Made by a program: the position numbers and the translations under genes
Shown here: positions 8,446 to 16,632 of the stretch, one piece after another
How positions within the stretch are numbered: position 1 is the first letter of the stretch
Layout: every line of letters starts with the position of its first letter
The notes under the pieces: generated by a model
Databases searched by the model: none
Told to the model about the DNA's origin: nothing
What the model saw: the letters and a program-made list of their open reading frames with translations, nothing else
From: Actinoplanes sp. TFC3
GTDB taxonomy: Bacteria; Actinomycetota; Actinomycetes; Mycobacteriales; Micromonosporaceae
Assembly: GCF_001553785.1 (NCBI RefSeq)
Contig: NZ_LOJP01000001.1
Location: forward strand, 4,357,784 to 4,393,855
Direction: 5' to 3'
DNA: 36,072 bases

Positions 8446-9509
8446 AGTCTGTTGCGCCGCCGGGCCAGCATCAGCACCAGCCCACCGGCCAGCACGCTGA
8501 GCAACCCCACCATTCCCGCCGAACTCCCCGTGATGGGAAGTCCCGACCCGGCGCCACCCGGCTGAGCTGCCGCATGCGATCCGGTGACCGGCGACAGCAC
8601 GGCAAACTCGGCATCCGGCCCGGCCTGGGCATTGCCGCGCACCGAGACCGTGAGCGGCACAGTCGGCGGGATCAGCCAACTCCCGAACTTGTCCAGCCCG
8701 ATGTTGCGCTGCATGGCATTGGCCACGTTCGCCTGTACCCGCAGTTTGTGAGCCGTCGTGCGCGCCGCGCCCCGCTTGGCGGTCACCCGGAACGTCACCT
8801 CACGCTGGCGGGGCAGGTAGCACAGCAGCCCCCGCGGAGCCGACTTGATGCACGTGGTGTCGTGGGGCTTGGTCAAAATGAAGGCGTCCGCCGAGGAGCC
8901 GAAGTCGGCCCGCAAGAAGATGCCGTCGGCAGGGGCGCCGCCATCAAGCCGCAAAGTGACCGGTACGTCGATGGTCTCGCCGGTTCGTACGCGCAACCCG
9001 CTCGGCGCTGACGGCCGCACGACGACGTCACGGGCGGTGAGTTCGGTGCCGCCCATGGCCCTCACCTCACCGGCGGCGAGAACGTCCTGACCCGCCATGG
9101 CCTTGATGGTGGCACTCGCCTGCTCGTGATAGCGCCAGCCCAATGACGGGATGGTTGCCCACTCGACATCAAGGCCGACCGAGGACCCGGCCGCGAGGTC
9201 GCCGATGACGCAGGTGGTGCCGTCCTCGTCGTGCTCGCACTCGTGGCCGTCGCGCCTGAGGTGGGCAACGATGCCGGTTTCCAGTGTCATGTCGAGGCGT
9301 ACGAGCAGGTCGCGGGCGGGGGCCGTACCGGTGTTGGTGACCCGGATCCGGTCCACGGCCCGGCCGTCGATGGCGTAGCCGACGTGGGAGGTGCTCAGAC
9401 CGGACAAAGCCAGCGAGGGAGCGGCTGCGGCTGAGTCCGTCGGCGCGGCCGCGGGGGTCGCGGGGGCTGATGCCAACAGGCCAACCAGAGCAGCTAATGG
9501 GACAAACAT
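8442..9509 (-). CDS. Sortase-anchored secreted surface protein (LPITG)
   Basis: A 355-aa secreted protein. The signal peptide covers about residues 1-23 (ends near PATPAAA). The body has two or three Ig-like/DUF11-style beta-sandwich stretches, recognised by VDRIRVTNTGTAPARDLLVRL, and three Cys residues. The C terminus carries a complete cell-wall sorting signal: LPITG at 324-328, a hydrophobic helix and a basic RRRNRL tail. A class E or other actinobacterial sortase should cleave it and attach it to peptidoglycan. No sortase gene is present in the window. The gene diverges from the gamma-glutamyltransferase gene across about 160 bases. Confidence 0.8.
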   Translation of the reverse strand: MFVPLAALVGLLASAPATPAAAPTDSAAAAPSLALSGLSTSHVGYAIDGRAVDRIRVTNTGTAPARDLLVRLDMTLETGIVAHLRRDGHECEHDEDGTTCVIGDLAAGSSVGLDVEWATIPSLGWRYHEQASATIKAMAGQDVLAAGEVRAMGGTELTARDVVVRPSAPSGLRVRTGETIDVPVTLRLDGGAPADGIFLRADFGSSADAFILTKPHDTTCIKSAPRGLLCYLPRQREVTFRVTAKRGAARTTAHKLRVQANVANAMQRNIGLDKFGSWLIPPTVPLTVSVRGNAQAGPDAEFAVLSPVTGSHAAAQPGGAGSGLPITGSSAGMVGLLSVLAGGLVLMLARRRNRL

Positions 9510-9670
9510 GCCTGAAAGCTACAGTATTGGGTCGTCCGGGCCCGCAGAATCGCGGCGGTATTGTCGCTGGTGTCCCGGTCGCAGCCCCGATCTGGGCCGG
9601 GACCAGCGGTACAAGCAGAACGGCGGAGGGCGGGGGTCTTGCAGCAAGCGGGACTATTGAGGAGCTGTCC

Positions 9671-11128
9671 ATGAACGTGGCGCTGGCCGCCCCGCATCCG
9701 GGCGCCGTCCAGGCCGGACGGGCGGTCGTCGACGCGGGGGGCAACGCCATCGACGCCGCCCTGGCCGCCGCGGCTGCGCTGACCGTGGTCTACCCGCATC
9801 AGTGCTCGATCGGCGGAGACCTCATAGCGATCGTGCGGCCGGGCGGCGGCGAACCCCGGGCGGTGCTGTCCATCGGTGCGGCCGCGCAGGGGATTGACGT
9901 GGCGGCGGTCCGCGCGGCCGGGGAGTTGATGCCGACGACCGGGCCGCTGAGCGTCACCGTTCCTGGTGTGGTGGCGGGCTGGGCGGCCGTCGCCGGGCTC
10001 GGCGCGCGGTTGAGCTGGCCGGTCCGGCTGGCCCCGGCCATCGACTTGGCCCTGGGTGGCGTTCCGGTCAGCCCCGGCCTGGCCCGGGCCCTGCGCAGCG
10101 AAGCCGAGGCCGTCGCCGCCGATCCTGGGCTGCGCGGGTTGTTCGACGGTCTGGCCGAGGGTGACCCGCTGCTGCAGCCTGCGCTCGGCGACTCCCTGAT
10201 CGCCCTGTCGCGCGACTGGCTTTCCTTCTACACCGGACAGCTCGGGCAGCGCCTCGCCGACGGGCTGCACCGGACGGGCAGCCCGCTGACCGCCGCCGAC
10301 TTCGCTGCGCATCAGGCCGAGATCACCGACCCGATCACCACCCGGGCCCACGGCGCGGAGTGGTATGCCGCTCCCCCGCCCAGCCAGGGCGCCACCTTCC
10401 TGGCCATCCTCGGGAGCGCGGACCTGCTCCCGACCGCCCGCCGGGCTCAGCTGGCCCGCGATGCGCTGCTGGGTGACCCGCATACCGGGCCGATCGACCT
10501 GGACGGGTTGCTGCTGCGCGGCGAGCGGGCGGTCGCCCCGGTCGCGCCGGGTCCGCGGCCCACGGGTGACACGGTTGCTGTCACCGCTGTTGACGAGCAG
10601 GGCACCGCGGTGACGCTGATCCAGAGCGTGTTCCACAGCTTCGGCTCGGGGCTGCTCGACCCGGAGACCGGCGTCGTGCTGCACAACCGCGGGTCGATGT
10701 TCCGGCTCGACGACACGCACCCGGGCCGGCTCACCCCGGGAGGCCGGCCGCCGCACACGCTGTGCCCCACGCTCGCGATCACCGACGACACCGTGCTCGC
10801 GCTGGGCTGCCAGGGCGGGCGCTCGCAGCCGTGGATCCTCGCCCAGGTTGCCGCGCAGGCGCTGACCGGCGCCGATCCGGGGGCCGTGGTGGCACGACCG
10901 CGCTGGGCTGTCGACGCCGGCGATGGAGCTCGGGACGTACCAGTGCTGGTTCTCGAACCTGGCCTGCCGCACGAGCTGGCGGCGGCCGCACCCGGTCTCG
11001 GCCTCGGGGTGCGCGCGATGCCGGGACCGCACGACGGCGCTGGGCATGTGCAGATCGCCCGGTTGTCGCAGGGCACCCTGGCCGCCGGCAGCGACCCGCG
11101 TGCCGACGGCCTGGCGGCGGTGCTGTGA
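9671..11128 (+). CDS. Gamma-glutamyltransferase family protein
   Basis: A 485-aa member of the gamma-glutamyltranspeptidase (Ntn-hydrolase) family, which cleaves gamma-glutamyl bonds such as that of glutathione and normally self-processes at a Thr. The N-terminal region shows APHPGAVQAGRAVVDAGGNA, CSIGGDL and TGPLSVTVPGVVAGW. The expected processing Thr is Thr301 in GDTVAVTAVDEQG, followed by the HSFGSGLLDPETGVVLHNRG and TPGGRPPHTLCPTLA blocks. It is shorter than E. coli Ggt (about 580 aa) and has no signal peptide, so it is probably cytoplasmic. The start is ATG 9671 with GAGGAG at 9659-9664. It shares one base with the following TauE-like gene (TGATG), so the two are coupled. Confidence 0.88.
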   Translation: MNVALAAPHPGAVQAGRAVVDAGGNAIDAALAAAAALTVVYPHQCSIGGDLIAIVRPGGGEPRAVLSIGAAAQGIDVAAVRAAGELMPTTGPLSVTVPGVVAGWAAVAGLGARLSWPVRLAPAIDLALGGVPVSPGLARALRSEAEAVAADPGLRGLFDGLAEGDPLLQPALGDSLIALSRDWLSFYTGQLGQRLADGLHRTGSPLTAADFAAHQAEITDPITTRAHGAEWYAAPPPSQGATFLAILGSADLLPTARRAQLARDALLGDPHTGPIDLDGLLLRGERAVAPVAPGPRPTGDTVAVTAVDEQGTAVTLIQSVFHSFGSGLLDPETGVVLHNRGSMFRLDDTHPGRLTPGGRPPHTLCPTLAITDDTVLALGCQGGRSQPWILAQVAAQALTGADPGAVVARPRWAVDAGDGARDVPVLVLEPGLPHELAAAAPGLGLGVRAMPGPHDGAGHVQIARLSQGTLAAGSDPRADGLAAVL

Positions 11129-11895
11129 TGAGCCCTCTGGAAGCGCTCGCCCTGCTCGGCGCCGGCATCGCGGCGGGCGGCATCAACGCCATCGCCGGGG
11201 GCGGCTCGCTGATCTCGTTCCCGGTGCTGGTCGGCATCGGGCTGCCCAGCGTGGCGGCCAACGTGAGCAACGCGCTGTCGGTCGCCCCCGGGTACGGCGC
11301 CAGCGTGCTCGGCAGCCGCCCCGACCTGGCCGGGCAGGGACGCCGCATCGCGCGCATCGTGCCCACAGTGGTGCTCGGTGCGCTCGGCGGCTGCGCGTTG
11401 CTGCTGCTCACACCGCGTGCCGTGTTCGACTACGTGGTGCCGTTCCTGGTGCTGGGCGCCACCGCGATGCTGGCGTTCCAGAACAAGCTGCGCGGGCTCG
11501 CCGGGCATCCCAAGGACCACTCGCCGCGCCGGGCCGCCCTGCTGCTGCACCTGGCGGTGTTGCTGTGCGGGCTGTACGGCGGCTACTTCAACGCCGCACT
11601 CGGGGTGCTGCTGATCGCCGCCTTGGCGCTGGTCCTCGACGAGCCGCTGCGCCGGGTGAGCGCGCTGAAGAACGTGCTGTCAGCGGTCGTCGGCGTGACC
11701 ACCGTGCTGATCTACAGCCTGTTCGGCCCGGTGAACTGGGCGGCCGTCGCCGTGCTGGCCCCGGCCACCATCATCGGCGGCTTCGCCGGGGCGCGCCTGG
11801 CCCGGCGCCTGCCCGCACCCGTGCTGCGCTACCTCATCATCGCGTTCGGCACGGTGGTCGGGATCGTGCTGCTCGTGCGGGTGTTCACGGATTGA
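11128..11895 (+). CDS. TauE/SafE family membrane transporter (sulfite exporter family)
   Basis: A 255-aa integral membrane protein with about seven to eight transmembrane helices. It has the typical N-terminal GxxAGGINAIAGGGSLISFP signature and an internal repeat around LLCGLYGGYFNAALGVLL. Family members export sulfite, sulfoacetate or related anions. ATG 11128 overlaps the stop of the gamma-glutamyltransferase gene, which suggests the two act on the same thiol or sulfur metabolite. The 3' end overlaps the convergent gene by 11 bases. Confidence 0.88.
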   Translation: MSPLEALALLGAGIAAGGINAIAGGGSLISFPVLVGIGLPSVAANVSNALSVAPGYGASVLGSRPDLAGQGRRIARIVPTVVLGALGGCALLLLTPRAVFDYVVPFLVLGATAMLAFQNKLRGLAGHPKDHSPRRAALLLHLAVLLCGLYGGYFNAALGVLLIAALALVLDEPLRRVSALKNVLSAVVGVTTVLIYSLFGPVNWAAVAVLAPATIIGGFAGARLARRLPAPVLRYLIIAFGTVVGIVLLVRVFTD

Positions 11896-12994
11896 GTCGT
11901 TCGGCCGGCAAAATCTCCAGCACGGTGCTGACGATCCGGTTGAGCCGGCGACTGTCGGCCAGCGCGCCGGTCACCCCGCCGACCGGGTCGGCGACCGAGT
12001 GCGGGGCCCGGTCCAGGGTGCCGGTGAACGCGCCCCCGAAGACGTTTTTAATCACCTCGACGATGACGTCCTGGGCCAGCTCGCCGCGGGCCACCCGCTC
12101 GTCGATGACCTCTACCGCCTCGGCGGCCAGGCGCAGCAGCTCGGCGTCGATGCGCCGGTCCGGGTCGCCCAGTTCCAGCGGTACGGCGATCTCGCCGGTG
12201 GCGTCGCCGAGCGGGGCCGCGGCCACCGGGGCCTGCTTGGCGCCGAGCGGGCGTTCCACGTACGACTCGTACCAGGCCGGGCGCCGGCGCAGCACCGAAA
12301 GCACCGTCTCGATGTCGCGGGCCACCGCGGCAGGATCACTGACCGTCCACTCGCCGGTGCGCTGCGCCCGGTGCTGGGCCCACGCCTCCAGCGGCCACAC
12401 CTCGGTGCCGGCGGTGGCGCTGACGCCCACCCAGACCAGGATCTCGGTGGCCAGCGTGGTCAGCCAGGGATCGTCGTGCAACGCCTGGATCACCCACTGC
12501 GGCAGCCGGGGCCGTTGCAGGGCCCCGCGTTGCCCGCGCAACCGGCGGTGATGGTCGACAGTGGCCGCGGTCAGCCGCCCGGCGATCCACGCCTCCAGAT
12601 GCTGCACCGGGTGCCGGGCATGGCTCAGCAGATCCTCGACGACCGCCTCGACGTCCTCGTGAAAGCGGTCCAGGCACTCATCGGCCAGCCGCTCCACACC
12701 GGCCGCGCAACCAGCATGACCGCGGGCCAGTTCGAACCGGCGGGTCACCCGGGAGAACACAATGGGCCAGACCACGTCGTACGCCGCCGCGCGCAGTTCC
12801 TGCCGTTCGGCGCTGCTCGCCTGGGCGGCCACCGCGGCTAGCCGGCCCTCGCGGGTGAGTTCGCGCAGCCGGTGCGCCGGGTACTCCGTGGGACGCGACG
12901 GCTGGGCGGACTCCGACCGGTACAGCCCGCCCTGCGAGCGGTTCGGGGTGGCGCTGCGTTCCAGGCGCCGGGTCGTCGTTCGCGATACGCCCAC
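11885..12994 (-). CDS. Hypothetical helical protein, possibly sigma-factor-like
   Basis: A 369-aa soluble protein I cannot assign. It is almost entirely helical. The block HPVQHLEAWIAGRLTAATVD followed by HHRRLRGQRG has the shape of a sigma-70 region 2 helix pair, and the C-terminal domain (about 255-365) is a separate helical unit. No clear region 4 helix-turn-helix is seen, so the sigma comparison is weak. The start is GTG 12994, seven bases after AAAGGAG; this removes an 18-residue low-complexity extension. It diverges from the Crp-type regulator across about 220 bases, and its 3' end overlaps the TauE gene. Confidence 0.65.
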   Translation of the reverse strand: MGVSRTTTRRLERSATPNRSQGGLYRSESAQPSRPTEYPAHRLRELTREGRLAAVAAQASSAERQELRAAAYDVVWPIVFSRVTRRFELARGHAGCAAGVERLADECLDRFHEDVEAVVEDLLSHARHPVQHLEAWIAGRLTAATVDHHRRLRGQRGALQRPRLPQWVIQALHDDPWLTTLATEILVWVGVSATAGTEVWPLEAWAQHRAQRTGEWTVSDPAAVARDIETVLSVLRRRPAWYESYVERPLGAKQAPVAAAPLGDATGEIAVPLELGDPDRRIDAELLRLAAEAVEVIDERVARGELAQDVIVEVIKNVFGGAFTGTLDRAPHSVADPVGGVTGALADSRRLNRIVSTVLEILPAERLNP

Positions 12995-13212
12995 CGGGCG
13001 GCTCCTTTCCTCGTGTGACCGACAGCTTGACCGAGAATGCCCAGCCACAGCGAGAGCCCCTGACGGAATGGGCCGAAGTGGAGACGGGGATCAACCTGAT
13101 CGGTGACGCGCCACGTCGATCGACCGAATACTTTCCGGATCCAATGTGCGAGCGCGTTGCCGTCACCGGGTGCGCGATGGTTGGCTGGCAGGGCCGCGTG
13201 ACAGGAGTGCCG

Positions 13213-13941
13213 ATGACGAGCGAGGTCCCGTTCCCCGCCGCCGGGTGGGCGCCCGCCACGTTCCTGGGCAGCCTGAGCCCGGCCGCCGCGGCCGAGCTGG
13301 TGGCTTTGGCGGTGCGCAAACGCTTCGGCGCCGGGCAGATCATCCTGCGCGAGGGGGCAGCCGCCGGTCATGTGGTGCTCCTCCTCAGCGGTTTCACCAA
13401 GGTCGCCACCGCGGTGGAGGGCTTCGAGACGCTGCTGGGCATCCGGCTGCCCGGCGAGGTGGTCGGCGAAACCGGCGCGCTGACCGGCGAGCCACGCATG
13501 GCCACCGTCACCGCGTGCGGGCCGGTCACCGCCGGGCTGGTCGGCCGCGCGGCGTTCCAGGACTTCCTGCGCCGCCGGCCCGAAACGGCCACGCTGGTCA
13601 CCGCCGCCGTGGCACGCCGGCTGCGCCGCTCCGACCGGCGGCTCGCCGAGTTCGCAGTGTTCCCCGCGCACATCCGGCTGGCCCGGTTGCTGTCGGAGAT
13701 CGCCGAGGTGTGCGCGGTGCCACATCCGGACGGGTCGTTGGAACTGGCCGTACCGCTGAGCCAGCCGGAACTCGCCGCGATGATCGGCATCGCCCAGGCC
13801 ACCGTGCAGAAGGCCGTGGGTGAACTGCGCGATCGGGGGCTGGTGCGCACCGGATACCGCCGGGTGCGGGTGCTCGATCCGCTGGGCCTGCGCCGCCTGG
13901 GTGACGGCGAAACCCGGACCGGGGAGCACGAAAGCCGCTGA
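13213..13941 (+). CDS. Crp/Fnr-family transcriptional regulator
   Basis: A 242-aa regulator. The N-terminal effector domain has the cyclic-nucleotide-binding fold pattern: GAGQIILREG, VVLLLSGFTKV, and a phosphate-cassette-like LPGEVVGETGALTGEPRMATV with the Arg of the RxA position. A dimer helix follows, then a C-terminal winged helix with LSQPELAAMIGIAQATVQKA as helix-turn-helix and GLVRTGYRRVRVLD as the wing. ATG 13213 is preceded by AGGAG at 13203-13207; an open frame upstream to 13015 has no such site. It lies 73 bases before a small LuxR-type gene at the edge of the biosynthetic cluster and may or may not belong to it. Confidence 0.88.
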   Translation: MTSEVPFPAAGWAPATFLGSLSPAAAAELVALAVRKRFGAGQIILREGAAAGHVVLLLSGFTKVATAVEGFETLLGIRLPGEVVGETGALTGEPRMATVTACGPVTAGLVGRAAFQDFLRRRPETATLVTAAVARRLRRSDRRLAEFAVFPAHIRLARLLSEIAEVCAVPHPDGSLELAVPLSQPELAAMIGIAQATVQKAVGELRDRGLVRTGYRRVRVLDPLGLRRLGDGETRTGEHESR

Positions 13942-14014
13942 TGCCCTACTTGTAGCAGGTTTCGCGGCGCGGCCCGGCGCACCATCGGTTCCTACGACGC
14001 TTCGAGGAGGGGTC

Positions 14015-14353
14015 ATGGGGCTCGACCGCACCCGCAGGCTGCAAGAGGTTGCCGCGCTCGCCCGGCAACAGGGGCTGACCGTGCTCGCCGAGACCACCGC
14101 GGTGCTGGTGGTGGGGCTGCCCGCACCGGAGACCGCTGTGGACCTCGGCGTGCTCAGCCCCCGCGAGCGGGAGATCGCCATGCTGGCCGGGCAGGCGCTG
14201 ACCAACACGCAGATCGCCCGGCGGGTGGGCCGCTCGCCGCACACCGTCAACTACCACCTGCGGCAGATCTTCCAGAAGCTGGGGATCGCCTCGCGGGTGG
14301 AGCTGGCTGCGCTGCTCGACCGCGATCCAGGAAGTCATCCGCCGAGATCGTGA
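14015..14353 (+). CDS. Small LuxR-type regulator (single HTH domain)
   Basis: A 112-aa protein made of a short N-terminal helical/strand part and a complete C-terminal LuxR helix-turn-helix: LSPREREIAMLAGQALTNTQ, IARRVGRSPHTVNYHLRQIF, QKLGIASRVELAALL. There is no receiver or ligand domain. ATG 14015 has GAGGAGG at 14004-14010. The last 107 bases run antisense to the 3' end of the convergent PhzD-like gene. The position at the cluster border suggests a pathway regulator or accessory to the LAL regulator; this is inferred. Confidence 0.82.
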   Translation: MGLDRTRRLQEVAALARQQGLTVLAETTAVLVVGLPAPETAVDLGVLSPREREIAMLAGQALTNTQIARRVGRSPHTVNYHLRQIFQKLGIASRVELAALLDRDPGSHPPRS

Positions 14354-14882
14354 CGGCGCAGCGGCGGGCGGCGTAGTCCAGGGCCGCGAGGTGCTCCGCG
14401 GGCGAGAAGTCGGTGACCGCATCGGAGATCAAGAACGGTTTGATGTCGTACGAGAAAGCGTCAACACACGTCGCCAGAACCCCGATGTTCGCGTAAACCC
14501 CGCATACCGCCACCTGATCGCACCCCATGTCCCGCAACAGATCCGCTAATCCGGTACAGAAGAAGGCGCTGTACCGGTACTTGGTCACCACCCGATCGCC
14601 GGGTCGCGGCGTCAGCGGCTCGACCACCGCCCGCTGCCCCGGATCGGTGCTCATCCCCGGCCCCCACAGTTCGTGCAGCAACCCCCGTTCGGCGCGGGTC
14701 ATGCCACCCGGCTGCACGCTGTAGACAACCGGCATCCCCGACGCTCGCAGCCGCGCGATGGTGGCGATCACCTCCTGCGGTTCCCCCGATGGCAGCAGGT
14801 CGACGAAGTAGCGCTGCATGTCATGGATCAGCAGCGCGCAGCGGGCCGGATCGGGCTGCCAGTCGAACACCGGCGAGCTCAC
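14247..14882 (-). CDS. PhzD-like isochorismatase (ADIC hydrolase)
   Basis: A 211-aa isochorismatase-family enzyme, closer in motif to PhzD of phenazine pathways than to siderophore EntB. LLIHDMQRYFVDLLP carries catalytic Asp21, VVTKYRYSAFF carries Lys101, and CGVYANIGVLATCVDAFSYD has Gly in place of the Cys nucleophile of nicotinamidase-type relatives, as in PhzD. The expected reaction removes pyruvate from 2-amino-2-deoxyisochorismate to give trans-2,3-dihydro-3-hydroxyanthranilate. It lacks the aryl-carrier domain of EntB. The last 30 residues are a Pro/Arg/Ala tail beyond the usual end, encoded in the stretch overlapping the LuxR gene. GTG 14882 overlaps the upstream dehydrogenase stop by 4 bases. 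Confidence 0.92.
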   Translation of the reverse strand: MSSPVFDWQPDPARCALLIHDMQRYFVDLLPSGEPQEVIATIARLRASGMPVVYSVQPGGMTRAERGLLHELWGPGMSTDPGQRAVVEPLTPRPGDRVVTKYRYSAFFCTGLADLLRDMGCDQVAVCGVYANIGVLATCVDAFSYDIKPFLISDAVTDFSPAEHLAALDYAARRCAVTISADDFLDRGRAAQPAPPARRSPASGRSAAGGS

Positions 14883-15595
14883 AGCGCAGCACCCCCGTCG
14901 ACGTACAGGTTCTGCAACGTGATGTGCCGCGCCCGATCCGAGGCGAGGAACGCCACGGCCGCCGCGATGTCCGCCGGGTCAGCGATCCGGCCGAGCGGGA
15001 TGCCGCCCCGGTACTGCCCGGGATCCCCAGCCACCGTGGTGCCGGTGCCGTCCGAGCCGTTCCACAAGGCGCGCAGCATCGCCGTGTCGGTGGACCCCGG
15101 CGAGACCACGTTGCAGCGCACCCCGGCCGGCGCGAGTTCGAGCCCGAGGCACCGGGTGAACTGAACGGCCGCCGCCTTCGACGCCGCGTACGCCGCCATC
15201 CCCACCCGCGGCACCCCGGCAGCGTTCGACGCCACGGTGACGATGCATCCCCGGCCCCGCGCGGCCATCCGGCGCCCCACCTCGCGGCTCACCCGGAACA
15301 CCCCGGCCGCGTTGACGTCGAACACGGCCAGCCAGTCGGCCTCGCTGAACTCAGCCACCGGCCCGGCCCGCAGCACGCCGGCCACGTTGACCAGCACGTC
15401 GATCGGCCCGGCAAGCCGCTCGGCCTCGGCCACCGCCCACCCGACCATGGCCTCATCGCGGACGTCCAGGGCCAGCGCCAACTCGCCGGTGGGTTTCTCG
15501 ATGTCGGTGGCTGTTACTTCATGGCCGTCGGCGGTCAAGGCGGCGACGACGGCCGCGCCGATGCCGCGCGCGGCGCCGGTAACCAGGGCGCTCAT
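14879..15595 (-). CDS. SDR dehydrogenase, EntA/DhbA-like (3-hydroxyanthranilate-forming)
   Basis: A 238-aa classical short-chain dehydrogenase. Cofactor motif TGAARGIG is at 6-13, NVAG at 70-73, and the catalytic triad is Ser123, Tyr136 and Lys140 (YAASK). It resembles 2,3-dihydro-2,3-dihydroxybenzoate dehydrogenases. Given its coupling to a PhzD-like enzyme, it should oxidise dihydro-3-hydroxyanthranilate to 3-hydroxyanthranilate with NAD+. ATG 15595 forms an ATGA overlap with the stop of the upstream monooxygenase, and its own stop overlaps the start of the isochorismatase gene. Confidence 0.9.
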   Translation of the reverse strand: MSALVTGAARGIGAAVVAALTADGHEVTATDIEKPTGELALALDVRDEAMVGWAVAEAERLAGPIDVLVNVAGVLRAGPVAEFSEADWLAVFDVNAAGVFRVSREVGRRMAARGRGCIVTVASNAAGVPRVGMAAYAASKAAAVQFTRCLGLELAPAGVRCNVVSPGSTDTAMLRALWNGSDGTGTTVAGDPGQYRGGIPLGRIADPADIAAAVAFLASDRARHITLQNLYVDGGAAL

Positions 15596-16620
15596 CGGCC
15601 GGCCCGGCTCAGCACCCGGTCGCGGGCGCGCTGCTCGGGACCGTCGGGCAGGTGGTACTCGGTGGCCCCGGCCCGCGCCGACGCGGCGATGCGCTCCACG
15701 ACCGGCCGCCGGACCGCCTCGTACGCCGCGAAGTCGTCGAGGTGCTCGGCCAGCACTGCCGCGTCCAGGATGGCCTGCGCCGCGCCCTGCGCCACGAACG
15801 GCAGCATGGGGTGGGCCGCGTCGCCGATCAGCGCCACCCGCCCGCGATGCCAGGCCGGCAGCGGCGGACGATCGAACAACCCGTGGTGATCGAAGCGGGC
15901 GGCCAGGGCGATCATCCCGCGGACAACCGGATGCCAGTCCCGGTACGCCGCCAGCACTTCCCCCGGTGTCACCTCGCGCATCCGGCACGGGGGCGCGGCC
16001 GCGGGCACGGTCAGCACCAGGTTGACGCTGCGCCCGCCGTCTATCGGGTACGCCACACAATGCCGGCCCGGCCCGAGCCACACCACGACCTCCGGCGGGG
16101 CGTCCACGCGGGGGATGACGGTGCGGTAGACGGCGTGACCGGAGTAGGTGAGGGTGGCGGTGGCGAGCTGTTGTCGTACCGTTGAATGCAGTCCATCTGC
16201 TCCTATCACGGCCTCGGCGTTCAGGGTGGTGCCGTCGTCGAGGCGGACCAGCACGCCGTTCTCGTGCTCGCAGGTGCCACGGCAGCGCCGGCCGGTGAGA
16301 ATCGTGGCGCCCGACGTGCGGGCGGCGGTGAGCAGGGTGCGGCAGAGGGTGGCCCGGCGCACGGTCCGGTGGTCCGGCAGCGGCGTCCGGCTGATCAGCG
16401 TGTTGTCCGTCCAGCGGCGCAGCTCACGGGCCGCGGGGTGAGCCTCGTCGGGGATCTGCACTCCGAGGCGGTCGAGGACGAGCGCAGCGGCCGCCGGGAG
16501 CTGGATGCCACCGCCGTCGGGGACACTGCCGCGCTCGACAACCGTGCAGGCGATGCGTCGGCGGGACAGTGCGACGGCCAGGCTCAGGCCGCCGATCCCG
16601 CCACCAACAATGATGATCAC
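15592..16620 (-). CDS. FAD-dependent aromatic monooxygenase (salicylate-hydroxylase-like)
   Basis: A 342-aa class A flavin monooxygenase. The FAD dinucleotide-binding site is GGGIGG at 6-11, the DG motif is GADGLHSTVR near 140, and the second FAD motif is RVALIGDAAHPMLP with Gly267-Asp268. Relatives hydroxylate phenolic acids, in some cases with loss of the carboxyl group. Its place between the ligase and the dehydrogenase in one operon points to hydroxylation of an aminohydroxybenzoate or of the coupled product. GTG 16620 follows GAGGAGGGA. It lies 12 bases after the ligase stop and overlaps the next gene by 4 bases. Confidence 0.9.
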   Translation of the reverse strand: MIIIVGGGIGGLSLAVALSRRRIACTVVERGSVPDGGGIQLPAAAALVLDRLGVQIPDEAHPAARELRRWTDNTLISRTPLPDHRTVRRATLCRTLLTAARTSGATILTGRRCRGTCEHENGVLVRLDDGTTLNAEAVIGADGLHSTVRQQLATATLTYSGHAVYRTVIPRVDAPPEVVVWLGPGRHCVAYPIDGGRSVNLVLTVPAAAPPCRMREVTPGEVLAAYRDWHPVVRGMIALAARFDHHGLFDRPPLPAWHRGRVALIGDAAHPMLPFVAQGAAQAILDAAVLAEHLDDFAAYEAVRRPVVERIAASARAGATEYHLPDGPEQRARDRVLSRAGR

Positions 16621-16632
16621 GACTGTCCCTCC

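Noticed and set aside
14247..15595. Catecholate (2,3-dihydroxybenzoate) siderophore pathway
   Set aside because: The synthase has a glutamine amidotransferase domain with an intact triad, the isochorismatase is PhzD-like without an aryl-carrier domain, and there is no NRPS or siderophore transport gene.
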